19,941 nucleotides of DNA, from contig CAZDYP010000089.1 in NCBI GenBank assembly GCA_964509505.1, positions 1 through 19,941 of the forward strand, in the 5' to 3' direction. A program made the translations under genes and the position numbers. The notes under the pieces are model-generated. The model did no database searches. It had not been told where the DNA came from and saw only the letters and a list, made by a program, of their open reading frames with translations. This DNA is from CAZDYP01 sp964509505. Its GTDB lineage: Bacteria > Chloroflexota > Anaerolineae > JACRMK01. Shown here piece by piece: positions 13,379 through 19,894 of the stretch (its first letter is position 1; the number at the start of each line of letters is the position of its first letter).

Positions 13379-14173
13379 ATGTCCTCGCCATTCTCAGGTA
13401 TGGATCCTTATCTCGAAAGTTATCTGTGGCCTGACGTGCATCATCGGTTGGCTACCGAGATTTGCCGACAACTGATGCCGCGTCTGATGCCGCGTTACGT
13501 GGCGCGACTTGAAATTTCGGTGATTGAAGATACAGCACCTGAAGCAGAGATCGGCGTGATGTATCCTGACGTGGAAGTGTTGACGACGGATGAAGCGACA
13601 GATCCAATCGCACAGTCGTGGGGTGGTCAAACGGCGGGAGGTCTTTCGCCAACGCCCGCGCTGGTAACGGTTGAACTAGCGAATCCGCAAGTGAGCATTG
13701 CCACAGTGGAAATTCGCACGGTAGCGCAGAACCAACTTATCACCGCCATCGAAATCCTCTCGCCGATTAACAAGCGCGAGCCGGGCCTGACGGCCTATCG
13801 CAGGAAACGTGAACGCCTACGTCAGGCAGAAGTGCATCTGTTGGAAATAGATTTGTTGCGGCGTGGTGCGCGTTGGCTGACGCACCCCCGTGTGCCTGAG
13901 ACGGCTTATCGCGCGCTGCTCGTGCGCGCACGCCAAGACCGTGTGGAACTGTGGCCCATTCGTTTAGCAGACCCCTTGCCTGTGTTGCCTGTGCCTTTGC
14001 GCGAGGTTGACCCCGACGTGCCTTTGGATTTGCCATCGGCGTTGGCGACCATCTACACGGAAGCGGCTTATCAGCTTTCCATCAACTATCACCAATCTCC
14101 CCCGCCCCCATCGCTCTCTGAAGCAGAGGCTAACTGGTTGGATCAGGTGTTACGACAGGCGGGCAAACGCTAG
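13379..14173 (+). CDS. DUF4058 family protein
   Basis: This 264-residue soluble protein starts at the ATG at 13379, with AGAAGGAG ending 6 nt upstream. A longer in-frame start at 13328 overlaps the previous gene and has no such site. The N-terminus FSGMDPYLESYLWPDVHHRL is diagnostic of DUF4058. So is the central EILSPINKREPG, followed by YRRKRERLRQAEVHLLEIDLLRRG with its charged E-x-D pattern. The biochemical role of the family is unknown. The acidic and lysine pattern recalls nuclease-like folds, but I cannot claim a catalytic site. It sits between the two VWA membrane genes. Its TAG stop directly abuts the ATG of the next gene with no spacer, so the two are translationally coupled. DUF4058 genes are often scattered in multiple copies in these phyla and may be a later insertion here. 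Confidence 0.9.
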   Translation: MSSPFSGMDPYLESYLWPDVHHRLATEICRQLMPRLMPRYVARLEISVIEDTAPEAEIGVMYPDVEVLTTDEATDPIAQSWGGQTAGGLSPTPALVTVELANPQVSIATVEIRTVAQNQLITAIEILSPINKREPGLTAYRRKRERLRQAEVHLLEIDLLRRGARWLTHPRVPETAYRALLVRARQDRVELWPIRLADPLPVLPVPLREVDPDVPLDLPSALATIYTEAAYQLSINYHQSPPPPSLSEAEANWLDQVLRQAGKR

Positions 14174-17137
14174 ATGAGTCTTTCTTTCCTCTACCCTACA
14201 ACCTTATACGCCCTCCTCTTGCTCCCCTTGTTGCTCGCCTTGCCCTTCATTGGGCGACGCACGATGCTTTCCGCGTTTCGTTTTTCGTTTTGGCTGCCTC
14301 TCATCGTGCGCGCGCTCGTGCTACTCTTTCTGATTCTCGGCTTGGCGGGCGCACAACTCGTACAGACTGTGCAAGACCTCACCGTCGTCTTCGTCGTGGA
14401 TCATTCCGACAGTGTGCCGCAAGCGGAGCGGAAACGCGCCGAAGATTTCATCCGTGCATCGCTCACGACGATGAAAACGGGCGACAAAGCCGCCATCGTC
14501 GTCTTCGGTGAGCATCCGCTCGTCGAGCGGTTGGCGTCCGCAGAGCCCACCATTACGACGTTGGCTTCTGTGCCGCGCACCTCGCACACGAACATCGCGT
14601 CGGCGTTGCGCCTTGCGCTCGCGCTCTTTCCAGACGGAACTCAGAAGCGCATTGTGCTGTTGTCCGATGGTCTCGAAAATGCGGGACGTGCGATGGAGCT
14701 GGTTGACATCGCGCGTGTGCGTGATGCAGTAATAGATGTCGTGTCACTCAATCCACCCATTGGACAATCCGAAACCTATGTAGATGCGCTCGACGTGCCA
14801 TCATCAGTGCGCAAGGGGCAAGCGTTTGAAGCCGTCGTCACGATTCGCAGCACGAGCAACACACCTGCCGACGTGCGTTTGTTGGGCGATGGCAAGTTGC
14901 TTGGCGCACGCAATGCGGTGTTGCAAGCAGGCGAGAGTCGTCTTAGTTTTTCGCTGACGGCGGAACAAGTAGGTTTCCATCGTTACACCGCCGAGTTGCA
15001 AGCAGCAAATGACACGCTGTTGCAAAACAACGTCGCAGCGGCGTTTACGGTTGTGCATGGGCCCCCGCGCGTGCTGGTCGTTGACCCTTCGACAAGCTCA
15101 GGGCGCGACGGTGAGGTGGATAATTTGCTGGCGGCGTTGAAGGCGGCAAACATCGAAGCGGAGCGCATCATGCCCAACGCGCTATCGGGCGACCTCACGG
15201 CGTTAACGAATTACGACGCGGTGTTTCTGGTCAATGTGCCTGCGAAGGCGCTGCCCACTGCGGCGATGAACGCGCTGCCCTCGTATGTGCGTGAGCTGGG
15301 GCGTGGGCTGGTGATGATCGGCGGCGCTGATGCGTATGGCGCGGGCGGGTATCTGCGGACACCCGTCGAGAAAGCTTTGCCTGTTGACATGGACGTGCGT
15401 TCGCAGAAAAAAGAAGCAAATCTCGCGCTCGTGTTCGTAATTGACAAGTCAGGCTCGATGGGGCGTTGCCATTGCGACGACCCACGCGCGCGCCCGGAGC
15501 AACGCATTGAAAGCGGCTTGCCGAAGATTGACATTGCGAAAGACGCCGTGATGCAAGCGACGCGCGCAATTGGGCGCGCCGATTATCTCGGCGTCGTCGC
15601 GTTTGATGCAGATGCGTTGTGGGCGATGAAGGTACAGCCATTCGCCGATGCGGCGAGCGTGCAACAACAAATCGGCGGCTTGCGCGCAGAGGGTGGCACA
15701 AACATCTTCGCAGGCTTGAGCATGGCCGAAGCGGCGCTCGCGCAAACACCCGCGCGCGTGAAGCACGTGATCTTGTTGACGGATGGTTGGAGCAGGTCAG
15801 GCGACTTCGATGCGCTAGCTCAGAAGATGCAAGACGAGGGCATCACGCTTTCGATTGTGGCAGCGGGCAGCGGCTCGGCGGCGCACCTCGCGCAGCTCGC
15901 GCGTGTGGGCGGTGGACGTTATTATCCTGCCGTGACCATGAGCGAAGTGCCTGCGCTCTTTTTCAAAGAGACGATTGAAGCGGCGGGACAATACCTCATC
16001 GAGGAGCCGTTCTATCCTTTGCCTGCAAGCGCGACGCCGATTTTGCGCGGACTCGACGTGAGGCAATTGCCTCCGTTGCGTGGCTACAATGGCGCAACAC
16101 CCAAGTCGTCCGCGCAAGTCGCGTTGTTGAGCGAGCGCGGCGATCCTGTGTTGGCGACATGGCAATATGGCTTGGGGCGCACGGTGGCATGGACATCCGA
16201 TGTGAAGGCGCAATGGGCGACGGATTGGGTGCGTTGGGATGGCTTCAATGTATTCATCGCGCAATTGACGAACTGGGCGCTGCCACAGCAAAGCGCTGAG
16301 GGTTTGCAAATCGCGTTCGGCGCCGATGCAGAAGAGCGCAACTATTTGGAGGTAGTCTCGCGCGATGCGTCGGGCAGACCGCGCGATTTGCTGGTCACGC
16401 GCGCGACCATCCTCGGCGCGGACGCGGGTAGAGGCGAGGTTTCCTTGCCAATCACGTTGACCCAAGTCGCAGCGGGACGGTATCGCGCTGCATGGACGCC
16501 CAATCAAACGGGCGCGTATCTTGTGCAGGTCGCGCAACACGATGCGAATGGCACACCTGTTGCGAGCGCGACGACGGGCATCGTCGTGCTCTATTCACCC
16601 GAATACAAAATCCTTGAGCGCAGCGCAAGCGTGTTGCCACGGTTAGCGCAAGCGACGGGTGGACACGAGCTCACCGCTGCGGCCGATGCCTTTGCGCCGT
16701 TGCCAAAACTTGCGACGCGCGCAACGCCGATTTGGCCCGCATGGTTGACCATCGTCGCGTTGTTGTTCGTGTGCGATGTGGCTGTGCGCCGCTTGCGCTT
16801 AACATACGAAGATTGGCAACGACTGATGGCGTGGTTGCGAATGCCACGCGCGCAACCACAACGCACCGCCGCGCCACAAGCCTTGAAAGGCTTGTTCGCC
16901 GCGCGTGAGCGGGCGCAGCGGAGTCGGAATAGTCCAAGTGGTCTGAATAGCCCAATTAGTCCAAGTGGTCTGAATAGCCCAATTAGTCAAAGTGATCGAA
17001 CTAGTCCGATCACTCCGACTAGTCCGATCACTCCGACTAGTCCGACTAATGCGGCTACACAACCAAACGACCAATCCGACCAAGCAACATTAGAGCGATT
17101 GAGGAAGGCAAAGGAGCGGGCGCGCAAAGGACGATGA
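14174..17137 (+). CDS. Double-VWA membrane protein with GATase-like domain
   Basis: This protein has 987 residues. Two N-terminal helices (about 7-27 and 40-62) lead to a first VWA domain with MIDAS D76-x-S78-x-S80 (VVDHSDSV) and later IVLLSDGLEN. A CARDB-like beta domain lies near 200-285. A GATase-1-like domain near 298-405 (VLVVDP, then MIGGADAYGAGGY) lacks an obvious nucleophile cysteine. A second VWA domain has D424-x-S426-x-S428 (VIDKSGSMG). Right after this MIDAS comes C432-H433-C434-D435-D436, a possible extra metal or redox site. A beta domain, a C-terminal helix near 854-875 and a cytoplasmic tail with a 9-nt tandem repeat and a basic end follow. It probably acts outside the membrane as an adhesion or assembly factor remodelled by MoxR (inference). 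The start abuts the DUF4058 stop. Confidence 0.92.
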   Translation: MSLSFLYPTTLYALLLLPLLLALPFIGRRTMLSAFRFSFWLPLIVRALVLLFLILGLAGAQLVQTVQDLTVVFVVDHSDSVPQAERKRAEDFIRASLTTMKTGDKAAIVVFGEHPLVERLASAEPTITTLASVPRTSHTNIASALRLALALFPDGTQKRIVLLSDGLENAGRAMELVDIARVRDAVIDVVSLNPPIGQSETYVDALDVPSSVRKGQAFEAVVTIRSTSNTPADVRLLGDGKLLGARNAVLQAGESRLSFSLTAEQVGFHRYTAELQAANDTLLQNNVAAAFTVVHGPPRVLVVDPSTSSGRDGEVDNLLAALKAANIEAERIMPNALSGDLTALTNYDAVFLVNVPAKALPTAAMNALPSYVRELGRGLVMIGGADAYGAGGYLRTPVEKALPVDMDVRSQKKEANLALVFVIDKSGSMGRCHCDDPRARPEQRIESGLPKIDIAKDAVMQATRAIGRADYLGVVAFDADALWAMKVQPFADAASVQQQIGGLRAEGGTNIFAGLSMAEAALAQTPARVKHVILLTDGWSRSGDFDALAQKMQDEGITLSIVAAGSGSAAHLAQLARVGGGRYYPAVTMSEVPALFFKETIEAAGQYLIEEPFYPLPASATPILRGLDVRQLPPLRGYNGATPKSSAQVALLSERGDPVLATWQYGLGRTVAWTSDVKAQWATDWVRWDGFNVFIAQLTNWALPQQSAEGLQIAFGADAEERNYLEVVSRDASGRPRDLLVTRATILGADAGRGEVSLPITLTQVAAGRYRAAWTPNQTGAYLVQVAQHDANGTPVASATTGIVVLYSPEYKILERSASVLPRLAQATGGHELTAAADAFAPLPKLATRATPIWPAWLTIVALLFVCDVAVRRLRLTYEDWQRLMAWLRMPRAQPQRTAAPQALKGLFAARERAQRSRNSPSGLNSPISPSGLNSPISQSDRTSPITPTSPITPTSPTNAATQPNDQSDQATLERLRKAKERARKGR
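15085..15103. repeat. CCCTTCGACAAGCTCAGGG repeat in frame inside the double-VWA gene
   Basis: This 19-nt near-palindrome is, as I recall, one of the most widely seen bacterial dispersed repeats (CCCTGAGCTTGTCGAAGGG in reverse). Here it encodes P-S-T-S-S-G at residues 305-310, directly after the first strand of the GATase-like domain (RVLVVD). The S-T-S-S-G peptide is an established fingerprint of this element landing inside genes. Confidence 0.8.
16931..17047. repeat. Thirteen 9-nt tandem units coding S-P-x triplets
   Basis: The array runs in exact register with the codons from residue 920. It starts with a perfect 27-nt unit repeated twice (16931-16957, 16958-16984; AGTCCAAGTGGTCTGAATAG and onward). 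Seven more 9-nt units of AGTCCGATC and ACTCCGACT type follow. It encodes SPS, GLN, SPI, then SPI-TPT repeats in the cytoplasmic tail of the double-VWA protein. Length variation by replication slippage is expected. The words resemble AGTCCGATT-type spacer repeats. Confidence 0.9.
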
Positions 17138-17138
17138 G

Positions 17139-17187
17139 CAACAGAAAGACCTCGCGGGTTTTGGAAACCCGCAAGGTCTTTCTGTTG
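17139..17187. terminator. 23-bp inverted repeat filling a convergent spacer
   Basis: CAACAGAAAGACCTCGCGGG runs into TTT (17139-17161), then a TGG loop, then the inverse arm (17165-17187) with one mismatch in 23. It occupies almost the whole gap between the stop of the double-VWA gene (17137) and the stop of the formate/nitrite transporter (17188). The core GACCTCGCGGGTTT is the same type as the 9267-9299 element. The outer AACAGAAA/TTTCTGTT arms provide a weak T-rich end in both directions, so a bidirectional terminator is plausible. A pure repeat is the alternative. Confidence 0.65.
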
Positions 17188-18099
17188 CTAGTGGGAGCGC
17201 TTTTGTTCATCGCGTATCAACTTCCACCACCACAGCGGCGCGACGAAACGATGTTCAGGATTGTGACGCAGATAGATGAACCAGTACATCGCAGCGACCA
17301 TGATCGCGCCGCCGATGATGTTGCCGAGCGTAACGGGGAGAAGGTTGTTGATGAAGAAACCTTGCCACGTCAGGCTCGCTAATTGTTCGGCGGTCTTGTT
17401 CGCTGCGAGCAGCACGCTTGGCTCATCGCGCAAGAACAAACCAAGCGGAATGAAGTACATATTGGCGATGGAGTGTTCGAAGCCGCCTGCGACGAAGGCG
17501 GAGATGGGCGGGATGATGGCGAGGATTTTGTCCGTCGTCGTGTGCGCGCTGAAGCAGAGCCACACGGCGAGACAGACGAGCGCGTTGCAGAAGATGCCCA
17601 GCATGAGCGCGGGCAAGAAGTCGAGCGTGACCTTTGTAGTGGCGACGTTCAATGCAGCGACGCCGACCTTGTTGGCATCAAACGTCCATTGCTGCGAGAG
17701 GTACATACCGTACGCCGTCAGCACTGAGCCGACGAAGTTGCCGACATAGACGATGAGCCAGTTGCGTAGCAAGCCCCACGTCGAGACTTTGCGCGCCGCC
17801 CATGCCATCACGATGAGGTTGTTGCCCGTGAAGAGCTCGGCGCCGCCGACGATGACCAGAATCAGCCCGAGTGTGAAGACAAGTCCGCCAAGCAAACGGG
17901 ACAGACTGTAATTCAAGCCGTTGTCAGCCCACACCAGCGTGGCGAAGTTCGCGCCCAAAGCGATGAACGCGCCTGCAAGAATGGCGAGCGCGAACGTGGT
18001 CGCCGCATCGAGTTTCGCTTTTTTCACGCCGACAGTTTCTACACGCTGCGCCATTTCCGCAGGCGCATACGCATCGAAGTTAATGGATGATTCAGCCAT
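17188..18099 (-). CDS. Formate/nitrite transporter family protein (FocA/NirC type)
   Basis: I chose the ATG at 18099 (303 residues), preceded by GAGGAG at a 7-nt spacing. A start at 18129 would add ten residues but has no such site. The protein is an aquaporin-like pentameric channel for formate, nitrite or related small anions. Six helices are visible. GGAELFTGN carries T91, and GGFEHSIANMYFIPLG carries H209. With this start both residues carry the same numbers as the gating threonine and the proton-relay histidine known in E. coli FocA. GNFVGS (120-125) is the conserved third-helix break. Formate versus nitrite cannot be settled from motifs alone. It is the last gene of a CBS-USP-USP-FNT operon, 36 nt after the second stress protein, and ends at the convergent hairpin. 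Confidence 0.94.
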   Translation of the reverse strand: MAESSINFDAYAPAEMAQRVETVGVKKAKLDAATTFALAILAGAFIALGANFATLVWADNGLNYSLSRLLGGLVFTLGLILVIVGGAELFTGNNLIVMAWAARKVSTWGLLRNWLIVYVGNFVGSVLTAYGMYLSQQWTFDANKVGVAALNVATTKVTLDFLPALMLGIFCNALVCLAVWLCFSAHTTTDKILAIIPPISAFVAGGFEHSIANMYFIPLGLFLRDEPSVLLAANKTAEQLASLTWQGFFINNLLPVTLGNIIGGAIMVAAMYWFIYLRHNPEHRFVAPLWWWKLIRDEQKRSH

Positions 18100-18135
18100 A
18101 GGGGACTCCTCGGTGGGACAAATTTTCAATTGATC

Positions 18136-18585
18136 TTACTGATGCGAGCGAATCAAGAGCACGGGTATTTGCGCGCCATGCACCACTTTGTCTGCGACAC
18201 TGCCGATGAGCCACCGGCTGATGCCACTGCGCCCATGCGTGGACATCACAATCAGGTCAGCGCCGAATTGCTTGGCTTCGTCGAGAATCGTTTCGGCAGC
18301 CGTGCCGCCATCATGGACGCGCGTGGTCACGCTCAATCCTGTTTCACGCAATGGTGTCGCTATACGCTCCAGATATTGTTCCGCTTCCTTTTGCATGTTC
18401 AGCGCGCTTTCGACCATCACGGCTGAGAAGGTCGGATCCACAGGGGATTCGATGTAGAGCGGCGAAACGGCGACGCGCAACAACAAAAGCTCCGCGCCCG
18501 CGCGTTCGGCGATGGCGCGCGCATGAGGCAACGCCGCTTCTGCCAAGTCTGAACCGTCTAACGGCACGACAATTTTCTTATACAT
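18136..18585 (-). CDS. Universal stress protein, ATP-binding type (second copy)
   Basis: This 149-residue protein has a single Usp domain of usual length. It begins YKKIVVPLDGSDLAEAALPH with the nucleotide-contacting aspartate at D10 and ends with the ATP loop MSTHGRSGISRWLIGS, then VADKVV and IPVLLIRS. The G-x9-G-S spacing of the ATP-binding subfamily is met, with serine replacing the first glycine, as often seen. AGGAGG lies 6 nt before the ATG. Its start overlaps the stop of the upstream Usp gene by 8 nt, so the two are translationally coupled. The two copies are paralogues (VPLD, AEAALPHAR, STHGRSG and RWL-GS shared) that have clearly diverged in the middle. Usp proteins bind ATP and support survival under starvation or low oxygen. 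Confidence 0.94.
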   Translation of the reverse strand: MYKKIVVPLDGSDLAEAALPHARAIAERAGAELLLLRVAVSPLYIESPVDPTFSAVMVESALNMQKEAEQYLERIATPLRETGLSVTTRVHDGGTAAETILDEAKQFGADLIVMSTHGRSGISRWLIGSVADKVVHGAQIPVLLIRSHQ

Positions 18586-19045
18586 GAGACGCCTCCTGAG
18601 GTTTAGATCGAATTAGCAGCACAGGTACTTTTGCGCTATGCACGATCTTATCTGCAATGCTGCCGAGCAGCCAACGCGCCATGCCGCTGCGCCCGTGCGT
18701 GGACATCACAATCACGTCGGCGCCGACTTCGTCGGTGGTGGCGAGAATGGCATCAGCTACAGGCTCGTTCCCTCGCAACTCAATCGAAACGGTCAAGCCA
18801 TCGGTTTTCAGTTCGCGGGCGATGCGCTCAAGGTAATCTTGAGTCGTTTGACGGATACGCTCTTCTTCAATCTGAAATCGTTGCGTGTGTGACGGATCTA
18901 GCACCGTGTAATCATGGTGCGGAAATGCGGCGACACACAGCAACACCAGCTTGGCGCGCATGATCTGTGCGAGCGTGCGCGCATGGGGTAAAGCCGCTTC
19001 AGCCAGAGGCGAAGTATCGAGCGGCACCAACATGGTTTGATACAT
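18578..19045 (-). CDS. Universal stress protein, ATP-binding type (first copy)
   Basis: This 155-residue Usp domain protein starts YQTMLVPLDTSPLAEAALPH and has the ATP loop MSTHGRSGMARWLLGS, then IADKIV and KVPVLLIRS. The middle (HDYTVLDPSHTQRFQIEEE) is unrelated to the equivalent stretch of the next gene, so the duplication is old. AAGGAGAT precedes the ATG by 4 nt. The CBS gene stops 11 nt upstream, and the second Usp gene begins inside the last codons of this one. The pair may form heterodimers, since Usp domains dimerise through the C-terminal strand (inference). Confidence 0.94.
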   Translation of the reverse strand: MYQTMLVPLDTSPLAEAALPHARTLAQIMRAKLVLLCVAAFPHHDYTVLDPSHTQRFQIEEERIRQTTQDYLERIARELKTDGLTVSIELRGNEPVADAILATTDEVGADVIVMSTHGRSGMARWLLGSIADKIVHSAKVPVLLIRSKPQEASHV

Positions 19046-19056
19046 GGTAATCTCCT

Positions 19057-19488
19057 TCAGGCGCTGTGAGGCGATGCAGGCTCGTGGATCAACACACGGA
19101 AAATGTCTGACTCGGTGATGATGCCGATCAGCTTGCCATTGGCGACGACAGGCAACGCGCCAATTTTGCGTTCCAACATCACCTTCGCCGCTTCGCGCAC
19201 CGTCGCTTCGGGTGTGATGGTCACAGGGTTATGCGTCATGATTTTGTCCACCGTGAGCCGCGCGAGCAGATAATTCAATTCATAAATGCTGAGGGTGGTT
19301 GCGCTGGATGGTTCCGCCTCGCGCACATCGCCGAGCGTGATGATGCCGACGAGCTTGCCATGCGCGACGACAGGCAAACGCCGGATACGTTTCTCGGTCA
19401 TCAAGCGATGGGCTTCCGGCATAGGCGTTTGTGGGTCAACGGTGACGGGATTCGGCGTCATGCAATCGCCCACAAGCGGTTGCTTCAT
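19057..19488 (-). CDS. CBS-domain pair protein
   Basis: This 143-residue protein is a stand-alone Bateman module made of two CBS domains. The first covers about 5-60 (CMTPNPVTVDPQTPMPEAHR, then RRLPVVAHGKLVGIITLGDV). The second covers about 77-135 (IMTHNPVTITPEATVREAAK, then IGALPVVANGKLIGIITESD). Such modules bind adenine nucleotides (AMP, ADP, ATP) and signal energy state. No output domain is attached. It leads the operon, with GGAGGACAC before the ATG, so it is probably made first and in equal or greater amounts than the Usp proteins. An energy-sensing link to the ATP-binding Usp pair and the formate/nitrite channel is reasonable but inferred. Confidence 0.94.
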   Translation of the reverse strand: MKQPLVGDCMTPNPVTVDPQTPMPEAHRLMTEKRIRRLPVVAHGKLVGIITLGDVREAEPSSATTLSIYELNYLLARLTVDKIMTHNPVTITPEATVREAAKVMLERKIGALPVVANGKLIGIITESDIFRVLIHEPASPHSA

Positions 19489-19526
19489 GTGTCCTCCAAA
19501 ATGAAATGTTATTCGCGGGCATCCTG

Positions 19527-19554
19527 CTTATATCAAACAACATTCGCGCGCGAA
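19527..19554 (-). promoter_or_regulatory. Candidate promoter and operator of the CBS-USP-FNT operon
   Basis: On the minus strand a TATAAG-like -10 (19527-19532) lies 38 nt upstream of the CBS ATG. A perfect 12-nt palindrome, TTCGCGCGCGAA (19543-19554), sits where the -35 would be. That position would suit an activator or repressor site. The motif does not match the FNR, CRP or DosR consensus that I know. Support is motif-level only. Confidence 0.35.
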
Positions 19555-19645
19555 AGTAACGGGTTAGATGTCCCGATATTTACGGTATTTTTGTCACTAA
19601 CGAGAGTGGGGTTGGGTGTATGATGAACATGGGAAAGGGCGCGCC

Positions 19646-19826
19646 ATGATCCTCAAGAACTTGTGGCGACGCAAGACGCGCACGCTGCTGATGATGTTGG
19701 GCATTGCGATTGGCGTGGCGGCAGTGGGCGTTCCTCAGCTCGGTAGATGAAGAGCTCGGCGTGAACGATGCGGCGCGCATTGACGAGGTGCCAAATCGCA
19801 AGTTGAAGAAAGTGGAAGCAATATAA
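19646..19826 (+). pseudogene. Decayed start of an FtsX/MacB-type ABC permease, joined to an unknown fragment
   Basis: An ATG at 19646 (AAAGGG upstream) encodes M-I-L-K-N-L-W-R-R-K-T-R-T-L-L-M-M-L-G-I and then AIGVAAVG. This is the typical cytoplasmic start and first helix of a MacB/FtsX-like permease, but it meets a TGA at 19748-19750 after 34 codons. From about 19737 another frame reads SSVDEELGVNDAARIDEVPN to a TAA at 19824-19826, probably the tail of a different gene. Full permeases of this class have about 380 or more residues, so nearly all of the gene has been lost by deletion. The fragment's origin is unknown. Confidence 0.6.
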
Positions 19827-19842
19827 TCGGAGGTTCAGCCTC

Positions 19843-19857
19843 AGACCTCGCGGGTTT
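19843..19857. repeat. Half copy of the AGACCTCGCGGGTTT palindrome
   Basis: These 15 bases are identical to the inner left arm of the 17139-17187 hairpin (17147-17161). The matching right arm is absent. It lies just after the decayed permease, as expected for a repeat broken by the same deletion or captured as a half element. Confidence 0.65.
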
Positions 19858-19894
19858 CGCTGTGTTACGCTCGCGAGCTCGGGATGAGCATGAG

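Noticed and set aside
19819..19832. TATAAT followed by CGGAGG as a promoter and start region
   Set aside because: The TATAAT overlaps the TAA of a gene fragment, no ATG with an open frame follows, and there is no matching -35.
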